Shown here: positions 37,955 through 45,852 of the stretch, piece after piece
Layout: the number at the start of each line of letters is the position of its first letter
How positions within the stretch are numbered: the first letter of the stretch is position 1
Assembly (NCBI RefSeq): GCF_016924145.1
Contig: NZ_JAFFZO010000025.1
Location: 16,998 to 80,997 of the forward strand
Source: Amphritea pacifica
Lineage (GTDB): Bacteria > Pseudomonadota > Gammaproteobacteria > Pseudomonadales > Balneatricaceae
Reading direction: 5' to 3'
DNA length: 64,000 nucleotides
Position numbers and translations under genes: made by a program
The notes under the pieces: model-generated
Database searches by the model: none
What the model was told of the DNA's origin: nothing
What the model saw: only the letters and a program-made list of their open reading frames with translations

Positions 37955-38503
37955 ATGAAAAAGATCATTGCAGGCAGTCTGATACTATTGGGACTTGCGT
38001 CCGGAATGGCTCAGGCGGACCCCCGCTTTAAAGAGAAAAGGCATCACCAGGAATTCGCCAGGGTGACCCATGTTGAACCGATTGTGGTGCAGACGGAGCG
38101 TCGCATCCCCCGCCGTGAATGCTGGGAGGAAGATGTGCGTTACGAAACCCCGGCTCATCACCGTAAATCTTACACAGGGCCTATACTTGGCGGTATTATA
38201 GGCGGAGCGATCGGTAACGAGCTGGGCGCAGGCCAGGATAACAAGAAGGTGGGCGCCGTTGTCGGGGCCGTGCTGGGGGCATCCATCGGTAACGATATCA
38301 GCCGTAACAGTCACCATCGTGGTAACAACGTTGAATATCGTACTGAAACACGCTGTAACGTTCAGCACGATATTGAGTATTATGAGCGGGTAACCGGTTA
38401 TAAGGTGACCTACCGCTATAATGGTCAAACCTATCAGACCCGTATGGATCATGATCCGGGTGATCGGATCCGGGTACGCGTCAGTGTTAGTCCTGTTTCC
38501 TGA
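37955..38503 (+). CDS. Glycine-zipper 2TM-domain envelope protein
   Basis: A 182-residue protein with an N-terminal signal peptide (KKIIAGSLILLGLASGMAQA) and a central glycine-zipper (ILGGIIGGAIGNELGAG, VGAVVGAVLGASIG) of the kind found in outer-membrane-associated Rick_17kDa/YcfJ-like proteins. The flanking parts are basic and rich in Tyr/His. No cysteine follows the signal cut, so it is not a typical lipoprotein. It lies 29 bp before a PepSY protein gene and may belong to the same envelope-stress operon. Confidence 0.82.
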   Translation: MKKIIAGSLILLGLASGMAQADPRFKEKRHHQEFARVTHVEPIVVQTERRIPRRECWEEDVRYETPAHHRKSYTGPILGGIIGGAIGNELGAGQDNKKVGAVVGAVLGASIGNDISRNSHHRGNNVEYRTETRCNVQHDIEYYERVTGYKVTYRYNGQTYQTRMDHDPGDRIRVRVSVSPVS

Positions 38504-38532
38504 TTTAAGCTGTAAATGAATGGGTGATAATA

Positions 38533-38838
38533 ATGTTCAGAACGTTCTCATATACACTCCTTGCCCTGCTGATGGTAACGACTGCGGCGACTGTTGCGGC
38601 GGCGGGGGTGGCTGAGACCCGCGCTGAATTCAGAGTAGAATCCATGGTTTTTGCCGCAAACCGGGTGTCCCTGCAACAGGCAGCGGCCACTGCCAGGCAG
38701 AATCATGGGGGCAAAGTTGTAAAGGCGGAAACCCGGAATCGCGGTGGGCGAATCGTGCATTTTATCCGGCTGATCAATAATGGCCGGGTAAAAACCATTA
38801 TGATTGATGCCGAGACTGGTCAGGAACTAACGCCTTAA
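38533..38838 (+). CDS. Periplasmic PepSY-domain protein
   Basis: A 101-residue protein: signal peptide (about 1-26, ending VAAAGVAE-like), then a PepSY-type domain with VSLQQAAATARQNHGGKVVKAE and IDAETGQEL in its conserved ends. PepSY proteins often act as inhibitors or sensors at the envelope. The ATG at 38533 is chosen; a GTG lies 9 bp upstream in frame. The gene precedes a PhoPQ-like pair by 34 bp, a common arrangement in which the PepSY protein is both operon member and probable target. Confidence 0.8.
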   Translation: MFRTFSYTLLALLMVTTAATVAAAGVAETRAEFRVESMVFAANRVSLQQAAATARQNHGGKVVKAETRNRGGRIVHFIRLINNGRVKTIMIDAETGQELTP

Positions 38839-38872
38839 GGGTAACCGCCATCCACAGGAATGGAGTGACAGA

Positions 38873-39565
38873 ATGAAACTGTTGGTAATAGAAGATGATA
38901 TGGATCTGCGTCGTCAACTGGTGACGGCCCTGAATGATAGCGGCTATACCGTTGAAGAAGCGGAAGATGGTGAAGAGGGGCTCTACCTGGGCAGTGAATT
39001 TCCGTATGATCTGGCGGTTGTCGATATCGGCCTGCCAAAGCTGTCGGGGGTTGAGGTGATTCGCCGCTGGCGTAAGCAGGATATTAACTTCCCGGTCATT
39101 ATTCTGACCGCCCGGGGTGACTGGCAGGATAAAGTCGAAGGGTTGGAAGCGGGGGCCGATGACTATCTGGTTAAGCCTTTCCATATTGAGGAGCTGATGG
39201 CCCGGCTGAACGCCCTGCTGCGCCGGGCGGCGGGTCATGCCAAGCCGATGCTGGAGTTTGGGCCGTTGAAGCTGGACAGCAGTGGACGTAATGTTTATCT
39301 CAATGACAGCTCAGTTAAGCTGACCAGCTATGAATACAGAACACTGGAATATCTGATGCTGAATGCCGGCAAGGTGATCTCCAAGAGTGAACTGACCGAG
39401 CATCTGTACCATCAGGATTTTGACCGTGACAGCAACGTGCTGGAGGTGTTTGTCAGACGGCTGCGACAAAAGCTGGATCCGGATCAGTCTCTCCAGCCCA
39501 TTGCCACCGTGCGTGGACTGGGATATCGCTTTGATCTGCCTGCCGGAGCGTCAAATAACGCATGA
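38873..39565 (+). CDS. OmpR/PhoP-family response regulator
   Basis: A 230-residue regulator. Receiver domain about 1-115 with acidic pair EDDMD, phosphoacceptor Asp in AVVDIGLPK and conserved Lys in LVKPFHIEEL. The winged-helix domain (about 130-222) has SYEYRTLEYLM and the DNA-contact region SNVLEVFVRRLRQKL. It overlaps the kinase gene by 4 bp (ATGA). Among OmpR-type proteins the closest resemblance is PhoP, matching the PhoQ-like partner. Likely controls the upstream PepSY gene and itself. Confidence 0.92.
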   Translation: MKLLVIEDDMDLRRQLVTALNDSGYTVEEAEDGEEGLYLGSEFPYDLAVVDIGLPKLSGVEVIRRWRKQDINFPVIILTARGDWQDKVEGLEAGADDYLVKPFHIEELMARLNALLRRAAGHAKPMLEFGPLKLDSSGRNVYLNDSSVKLTSYEYRTLEYLMLNAGKVISKSELTEHLYHQDFDRDSNVLEVFVRRLRQKLDPDQSLQPIATVRGLGYRFDLPAGASNNA

Positions 39566-40911
39566 TGCCCCGTGCTCTTCGTGCTCGTCTGCTACTCGCT
39601 TCACTTCTGTTGTTGCCGGTATTCTTCGGCCTGACAGGATTTGCCCTGCAGCAGGCGTTTCACCACAGCCTGGAAGCGGCCGAGGAAGAGCGGCTGAAGC
39701 TACAGGTCTATCTTATTCTGGGGGCTGCAGAGCTTCAGGGTGATCGTATTATGATCCCCGATAGCCTGCAGGAGCCCCGCTACGCTCAGGTCGAGTCGGG
39801 TCTTTACGGCTTCCTCCATGACAGCAAGGATATGCTGGTATGGTATTCAGAGTCTGCCAAGCTGATCTCCGATGCACTGGTCGAACAGCTAAAAGTGGAT
39901 GGACTCAATACCGGTGATTCACGTTTTTATCGGCTGCCGGAGCACGGTGTATTTGTCTATCAGTTTGCCCTGTTGTGGGAGATTGCCGGGCGTGAACATA
40001 ACTATGTGTTCACGGTTCTGGAGTCCGATAGCCAGGTAAAAACCGAGCAGAAAGCCTTTAATGCCCAGCTATGGGGCTGGCTGGGCGCGGCGATTTTTCT
40101 CTTTCTGCTGGTTGAAACGGCGCTGATCCGCTGGGGGCTGAAGCCGCTGACCCGGCTGGCAGGAGACCTCAAGCGCATTGAGCTGGGGCAGAGCGATAGA
40201 CTCACCGGTGAATATCCTACAGAGGTTCAGGCGGTTACCGATAACTTCAACCTGCTGATCAGTAATGAACGTCTGCAGCGGGAGCGCTATCGCAACACTC
40301 TGGGAGATCTGGCCCATAGCCTGAAGACCCCGCTGGCGGTGATCCGGGGGGCCCGGCAGGAGCGTCTCAGTTTTGACGAGTATCAGACCCTGGTAACGGA
40401 TCAGGCGGGGCGGATGGATCAGATCGTACAGTATCAGCTGTCCCGGGCCGTGAAGAGTCAGGGGCGGACCCTGGCAAAGAAAACCCCGGTTGCGCCGATT
40501 ATTGAGCGGATGGTTACCGCCTTGAATAAGGTCTACCGGGATAAAAACATCGGGGTGGCGCTGAGCCTGGACGGTGAATATCAGCTGCCTGCTGATGAGC
40601 GGGACCTGATGGAGTTGCTGGGTAATATTCTCGAAAATGCCTATAAATATGGCCACAGTCAGGTAGCGGTCTGTTTCAGTAATGGCGCAGGGATGTTGCA
40701 GATCGATATCGCGGACGATGGGGACGGCATCTCTCCCGGGTTGCGTCAGACTATTCTCAAACGCGGTGAGCGGGCCGACACTTCCGCTCCGGGGCAGGGG
40801 ATCGGCTTGTCGGTTGCCGTGGATATTCTCAGTAGCTACGACGGCGAGCTGGAGATTGGCGAGTCGACGCTGGGTGGGGCCCTGTTCACGATCAGGATGC
40901 CGCTGAATTAA
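39562..40911 (+). CDS. PhoQ-like sensor histidine kinase
   Basis: Membrane kinase of 449 residues with a first helix at about 8-30, a periplasmic sensor region of about 125 residues and a second helix at about 172-190. The phosphoaccepting His is in LGDLAHSLKTPLAVIRG, the wording typical of PhoQ-type kinases. ATP-site motifs are NILENAYKYG, DIADDGDGI and GQGIGLSVAVDI. The sensor domain is acidic in places, but I cannot say which signal it reads. The overlap with the regulator gene means they are made in balance. Confidence 0.92.
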   Translation: MMPRALRARLLLASLLLLPVFFGLTGFALQQAFHHSLEAAEEERLKLQVYLILGAAELQGDRIMIPDSLQEPRYAQVESGLYGFLHDSKDMLVWYSESAKLISDALVEQLKVDGLNTGDSRFYRLPEHGVFVYQFALLWEIAGREHNYVFTVLESDSQVKTEQKAFNAQLWGWLGAAIFLFLLVETALIRWGLKPLTRLAGDLKRIELGQSDRLTGEYPTEVQAVTDNFNLLISNERLQRERYRNTLGDLAHSLKTPLAVIRGARQERLSFDEYQTLVTDQAGRMDQIVQYQLSRAVKSQGRTLAKKTPVAPIIERMVTALNKVYRDKNIGVALSLDGEYQLPADERDLMELLGNILENAYKYGHSQVAVCFSNGAGMLQIDIADDGDGISPGLRQTILKRGERADTSAPGQGIGLSVAVDILSSYDGELEIGESTLGGALFTIRMPLN

Positions 40912-40970
40912 CTCCGTCGCGCGGGTGCCGGTTTGCCCGGTTAATCAGGCCGGCCCCTTTCCTGCTAACG

Positions 40971-42308
40971 TCAGTCCAGCGGCTTAACAAAGGCCTTGGA
41001 GTTTCGTTGATAGTTATACATCTCCTGCTTTTTATTCGGCAGACTGCTGATTGTGGCAGGTTCAAAACCCCGCTCAATAAACCAGTGGGCGGTGCGGGTG
41101 GTCAGGACAAACAGCCGGGTAAGGTGCTGTTCGCGGGCCGCTTCCTCAATCGCCCTCAGCAGTTTCTCGCCCCGGTCACCGCCGCGATATTCCTGAGATA
41201 TCGCCACACAGGCCAGTTCGCCGATCTGTTCTTCCAGGAATGGGTAAAGCGCAGCACAGCCAACGATAGCACCATCCAGCGCAACCACCGTAAACTGATT
41301 GATCTCGGCTTCCAGCAGTTCTCTGGAACGACGCACCAGAATACCGGCTTCTTCCATCGGCCTGATAAGCTCCAGAATACCACCCACATCCTCAATCGTA
41401 GCGGCCCTTACCTGTTCGTAAGAGTGTTCAATCACCATGGTGCCGATACCGTTACGACTGAACAGCTCGGACAGTAGTGCCCCATCTTCCCGATAGCTGA
41501 TCAGGTGGCTGCGGGCCACCCCATGCCGGGAGGCTGTCACCGCCGCTTGCAGATGGCGACAAAGTTCCGATGGCACCTGATCGGGCGAGCTGTGCTTTGC
41601 CATATACTGGTTGACCAGGCGTTCGGCGGTATCGGCCAGCAGCTCAGAGCGCAGTGCCTCGGTACTGTCCCGCACGCCGCCATCTTCACCAAACAGAATC
41701 AGTTTGTCGGCATCCAGGCTGATGGCAACCTGAGTGGCAACATCCTCAACGGAGAGATTAAACACCTCGCCGGTGGGGGAGTAACCCAGATGGGACAGCA
41801 GCACAATATTGTTGATATTCAACTGTTGCCGTATCGCATCCTGATCGACCCGGCGCACCTCGCCAGTATGGCAAAGGTCCACGCCGTTGTAGACTCCAAC
41901 TGGTCTGGCGGTGACAAAATTGCCGCTACAGACCCGGATTTTGGCGCCATGCATGGGGGAGTTGGCCAGCCCCATTGACAGTTTCGCCTCGATTTCGATG
42001 CGCAGGCTGGCAGCGGACTCTATAACGCAACGCAGCGTCTCTGTATCGGTGACCCGCAGGTGGTGGTGCACCCAGTCTTCAATATTCTGTTGTTCAAGTT
42101 TGGCTTCGATCTGTGGGCGTGAGCCGTGCACCAGTACCAGTTTGACGCCAAGACTGTTCAGCAGGGCGATATCGTGAATGATATTGGCGAAATTGGGGTC
42201 GGCAAGCGCTTCCCCTCCCAGCATCAGGACGAAGGTCTTCCCCCGGTGGGCGTTGATATAGGGGGAACTGTGACGAAACCAGTTTACGTATGGGTTATCA
42301 TTAATCAC
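40971..42308 (-). CDS. argA: Amino-acid N-acetyltransferase ArgA
   Basis: N-acetylglutamate synthase of 445 residues, the first step of arginine synthesis and usual point of feedback inhibition. An amino-acid-kinase-like domain (about 1-280; FVLMLGGEAL, LVLVHGSRPQIE) is followed by a GNAT domain (about 300-440; EQIGELACVAISQEYRGG in part). The start is GTG at 42308, two bases after the argE stop, so translation is coupled. The gene pair argE-argA runs away from the PhoQ-like gene, which is convergent. Confidence 0.95.
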   Translation of the reverse strand: MINDNPYVNWFRHSSPYINAHRGKTFVLMLGGEALADPNFANIIHDIALLNSLGVKLVLVHGSRPQIEAKLEQQNIEDWVHHHLRVTDTETLRCVIESAASLRIEIEAKLSMGLANSPMHGAKIRVCSGNFVTARPVGVYNGVDLCHTGEVRRVDQDAIRQQLNINNIVLLSHLGYSPTGEVFNLSVEDVATQVAISLDADKLILFGEDGGVRDSTEALRSELLADTAERLVNQYMAKHSSPDQVPSELCRHLQAAVTASRHGVARSHLISYREDGALLSELFSRNGIGTMVIEHSYEQVRAATIEDVGGILELIRPMEEAGILVRRSRELLEAEINQFTVVALDGAIVGCAALYPFLEEQIGELACVAISQEYRGGDRGEKLLRAIEEAAREQHLTRLFVLTTRTAHWFIERGFEPATISSLPNKKQEMYNYQRNSKAFVKPLD

Positions 42309-42310
42309 GA

Positions 42311-43462
42311 TTAAAAACAGTACCTTGCAATCAGTTGTTCCAGTACCGCTACTGTAGGCTTAATCTGATCAAAAGCCAAATATTCATCGGGCTGATGGGC
42401 CTGATCAATTGAACCCGGCCCCATGACGATGGTATCCATCCCTAATCCCTGTAAAAACGGGGCTTCAGTACCAAAGGCAACCGCTTCGGCCTGATAGCCG
42501 GTCAGTTTTTCCGCGGTACTCACCAGTTCAGAGTGCTTGTCGTTATGAAATGGGGGCAGTCCGGGAAACAGTGCCTCGGTGATGATCTCTACACCAAATT
42601 GTTGTTCCAGGGGGTGTAAGCGCTTGCTTACCGCTTCGCGCAGGTTCTCTGGAGACATCCCTGGCAGTGGCCGCAGGTCATACTCCAGCTCACAGGCGCC
42701 ACAGATACGGTTAGGGTTGTCGCCACCATGGATGCAACCAAGATTGAGAGTAGGGACAGACACTGCAAAATCATTGTTTTGATAATCTCTCTGTAACTCC
42801 TGGCGAAAGCTGATCAGCTCGCCCAGCACGGAATGCATGGCATCCAGCGCACTGGCACCCAGGGTGGGATCTGAAGAGTGGCCTGCGCGCCCCTTGATGC
42901 GCACCTGCTCCATCATGACCCCTTTATGCATGTAGATGGGCCGCAGGCTGGTAGGTTCGCCAATGACTGCATAGCGGGCTTTTGGCCGGCCAGCTTCGGC
43001 CAGTGCCCGGGCACCGCTCATGGAGCTCTCTTCATCAGCCGTTGCCAGAATGATCAGCGGTTGCTGCAGTGGTTTATCGACGAACTGGCGGGCCGCTTCA
43101 ATTGCGACAGCAAAGAAACCTTTCATATCGCAGCTGCCCAGGCCATAGAAACGGCCATTTCTTTCGGTCAGCTTGAACGGATCACTGTTCCACAACTCAG
43201 CATTAAATGGCACGGTATCGGTGTGGCCCGACAGCACCAGCCCGCCGGGACCACTGCCCAGGGTGGCGATCAGGTTCGCTTTTCCCGGGTGTCCCGGTAC
43301 TGGCATCACTTCGGTGCTGAAACCCAGATTGGATAGCCAGGCTTCCAGTTTTTCAATCACACCCAGATTGCTCTGGTCCCAATGTGCTGCGGTGCAGCTG
43401 ACTGAGGGCGTGGCGATCAGTTCTGTGAGCATTGTCAGCAGGTCAGGTGTGGAGGGTTGCAT
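42311..43462 (-). CDS. argE: Acetylornithine deacetylase ArgE
   Basis: M20 zinc hydrolase of 383 residues that removes the acetyl group from N2-acetylornithine. Motifs: LSGHTDTVPF (metal His, Asp), GSCDMKGF (bridging Asp), ATADEESSMSGA (catalytic Glu), GEPTS, KGRAGHSS and a C-terminal GPGSIDQAHQPDEY with a metal His. The operon order argE-argA is on one strand. A promoter and ArgR control are expected but I found no convincing ARG box in the 110-bp gap to the pit terminator. Confidence 0.95.
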   Translation of the reverse strand: MQPSTPDLLTMLTELIATPSVSCTAAHWDQSNLGVIEKLEAWLSNLGFSTEVMPVPGHPGKANLIATLGSGPGGLVLSGHTDTVPFNAELWNSDPFKLTERNGRFYGLGSCDMKGFFAVAIEAARQFVDKPLQQPLIILATADEESSMSGARALAEAGRPKARYAVIGEPTSLRPIYMHKGVMMEQVRIKGRAGHSSDPTLGASALDAMHSVLGELISFRQELQRDYQNNDFAVSVPTLNLGCIHGGDNPNRICGACELEYDLRPLPGMSPENLREAVSKRLHPLEQQFGVEIITEALFPGLPPFHNDKHSELVSTAEKLTGYQAEAVAFGTEAPFLQGLGMDTIVMGPGSIDQAHQPDEYLAFDQIKPTVAVLEQLIARYCF

Positions 43463-43516
43463 AGCGGTATCCGATTCTTATTGAGTTATCTCCATATTGT
43501 GCAGCTTTCAGCAGAA

Positions 43517-43548
43517 ATAAAAAAGGCGACCCTTGCATGATCGCCTTT
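43517..43548 (-). terminator. Rho-independent terminator after the phosphate transporter gene
   Basis: AAAGGCGA/TCGCCTTT stem, 11-base loop; on the minus strand it is followed by TTTTTATTT. It lies 25 bp after the stop codon. Confidence 0.85.
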
Positions 43549-43572
43549 AATTCATCTGGTGCAGCGGCTCTG

Positions 43573-44838
43573 TTAACTAAAGATGCCCTTGAGGATAAAG
43601 AAGATCACGATCGACAGGAATGCCCCTGCCGGCAGCGTCACCAGCCAGGAGATAAAGATGGTTCCGACCACCTGCAGATTCAGGGCAGAGAGGCCCCTTG
43701 CCATACCTACACCCAGAACCGCACCCACCAGAGTGTGGGTGGTTGAGATCGGCAACCCGGTGCCGGAGGCGAAGACTACCGTTGACGCTGCCGCCAGGGT
43801 TGCTGCAAAGCCCCGGCTGGGGGTCAGTTCGGTAATATTGTTGCCCACCGTCGCGATAACCTTATGGCCATACATCACCAGACCAGCGACGATACCACTA
43901 CCACCCAGAAGCAGAATCCAGACCGGCATCGCCGACTTCTGGGCTACTTCCCCGGCGGAGTTCACGACCCCTACCACTGCTGCCAGCGGGCCGACCGCAT
44001 TGGCAACGTCATTTGAACCATGGGCAAATGCCATCGCGCAGGCGGTGAACATCATCAGGACACCAAACACTTTTTCAACACTGGCGAAGTGGTAGTCAAC
44101 ATTATCTTCAGCCCGGGCATGTATTTTCCGCAGCATCAGCATACCGATGATCATGGTAACAAAGGCGATGCCGATAGAGATCATGGCGCTGTTGCCAAAT
44201 CCGGGATTCAGACCGATATGTTTCAGTCCCTTGGTAAAGGTCACCATGGAGATCATAAAGCCGACGACGAAAATGTAGGCAGGAACGTATTTTTTGGCGT
44301 TTTTGAAGGGGTGTTCGGTATCGAGAATCAGTATCTGTACGGTGCGGTAGAGGAAGAAAGCGATAAAGCCGGCGGTCAGTGGCGAGACGACCCAACTGGC
44401 AACAATTTTACCCACCTTGCTCCAGTGCACCGCGTCCACCGAGATGCCGACTGCGGCAAAACCGACGATTGCGCCGACGATTGAGTGGGTGGTGGAGACC
44501 GGCCAGCCCATCGCGGTGGCGATCAGCAGCCAGATCCCCGCCGCCAGCAGTGCTGATAACATGCCGTAAACCAGCAGTTCCGGTGATCCGGAGAGAATCG
44601 CCGGATCAATAATTCCTTTGCGGATTGTTGCGGTGACCGCGCCACCGGCCAGGTATGCACCGGCAAATTCAAAGACGATTGCGATCAGAATCGCCTGTTT
44701 CAGGGTTAAGGCCTTGGAACCTACCGAGGTTCCCATCGCATTTGCGACATCGTTTGCGCCCACACCCCAGGCCATAAAAAATCCAAACACACATGCCATG
44801 ATGACCAGGATGGAGCCATAGTCCGCAATGATGCTCAT
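43573..44838 (-). CDS. Low-affinity inorganic phosphate transporter (PiT family)
   Basis: Inner-membrane proton- or sodium-coupled phosphate symporter of 421 residues. The duplicated PiT signature is seen twice: FMAWGVGANDVANAMGT near the N-terminus and FAHGSNDVANAVGPLA near residue 265. About ten helices. It lies 47 bp after the DUF47/PhoU-like gene on the same strand, the standard pit accessory-pit operon. Metal-phosphate is the expected substrate; no Pho box was recognised. Confidence 0.93.
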   Translation of the reverse strand: MSIIADYGSILVIMACVFGFFMAWGVGANDVANAMGTSVGSKALTLKQAILIAIVFEFAGAYLAGGAVTATIRKGIIDPAILSGSPELLVYGMLSALLAAGIWLLIATAMGWPVSTTHSIVGAIVGFAAVGISVDAVHWSKVGKIVASWVVSPLTAGFIAFFLYRTVQILILDTEHPFKNAKKYVPAYIFVVGFMISMVTFTKGLKHIGLNPGFGNSAMISIGIAFVTMIIGMLMLRKIHARAEDNVDYHFASVEKVFGVLMMFTACAMAFAHGSNDVANAVGPLAAVVGVVNSAGEVAQKSAMPVWILLLGGSGIVAGLVMYGHKVIATVGNNITELTPSRGFAATLAAASTVVFASGTGLPISTTHTLVGAVLGVGMARGLSALNLQVVGTIFISWLVTLPAGAFLSIVIFFILKGIFS

Positions 44839-44885
44839 GATAACTACCTAATTTTTAAGATTCAGAGAAAATTTATTCGCAAGCT

Positions 44886-45566
44886 TTACTTGGCTAACAA
44901 CAATTGCAGGCGGCTGCCCACCTGTTGCGCCTTGTCAGCGAGGTCACCGATCCAACTGATAATCTGATAGAGGAACATCGCATCAATCGGATGCAGCTCT
45001 TTCTCTACATCAAACAGGGATGAACGCACTTCGCGCTCCATCTCATCGGCATCGTGCTCCAGATCATCGAGGTCGTGGATCATCTGTTCGACAACATCGA
45101 CTTCATGGCCACGGAAGCCCGCGGTGATCAGTTCATCGAGCTCATTCAGCGCCATCAGCGCCTGACCCGAGGTCTTCAGGGAGGACCGGACATACTCTGA
45201 GACAGCCGGTTGAATCTGTATCGGAATCAGCATTTTGCGACCCAGTATCAGGCCCGCAATATCTTTTGCCCGGTTGGCAATCTTGTCCTGCATGCGCAAC
45301 AGTTCAAGCAGATCGGTACGGGGAACCGGTAGAAACAGACTGTTGGGGAGATTCATACGGATCTCCTTTTTCATGGTGTCTGCTTCACCTTCCAGCACCG
45401 CAATGCTGTGTTGAATTTCACTGGCCTTTTCCCAGTCTTCAGCCATCACCGCATCAAAAAAGGGAATCAGCTGGATAGCGCAGGAGTGAGCCTTTGCAAT
45501 ATGTTCCTGCATTGGCTGAAAAGGGGATCGTGCAAACATCTGCATAATCGGGTTGTTAGTCACCAT
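44886..45566 (-). CDS. PhoU-like DUF47 (TIGR00153) partner of PiT
   Basis: All-helical cytoplasmic protein of 226 residues, beginning NNPIMQMFARSPFQPMQEHI, with heptad acidic/basic helices and a PhoU-like metal-binding acidic patch (HDLDDLEHDADEME). Always found next to pit genes; thought to regulate the transporter. First gene of the two-gene operon, 286 bp from the divergent glnE. Confidence 0.88.
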   Translation of the reverse strand: MVTNNPIMQMFARSPFQPMQEHIAKAHSCAIQLIPFFDAVMAEDWEKASEIQHSIAVLEGEADTMKKEIRMNLPNSLFLPVPRTDLLELLRMQDKIANRAKDIAGLILGRKMLIPIQIQPAVSEYVRSSLKTSGQALMALNELDELITAGFRGHEVDVVEQMIHDLDDLEHDADEMEREVRSSLFDVEKELHPIDAMFLYQIISWIGDLADKAQQVGSRLQLLLAK

Positions 45567-45852
45567 AGAATCACCGGTATTCGTGCAAATTTTGCGCGAG
45601 TATACGTTGGCAGCTCACGTATTTGTAGTCAAAATGAAACATAAGTGTAACCAAACTGACGCCAATGGTGTTGTCTTTGCTCAATATATTGTCACTCTGG
45701 CCTTATAACATGCTGATTTTTGGTTTTTATTCAGGGGGATTTGATAATTGTTAAGCTTTTATTACAGTCGCTTTGTCGAGATAGCAGTCGTGTGAAAAAA
45801 CGCTTTTTGGTAAGCTGACAGGATAGATCGGTCATCGACAGAGTACCCAGAT

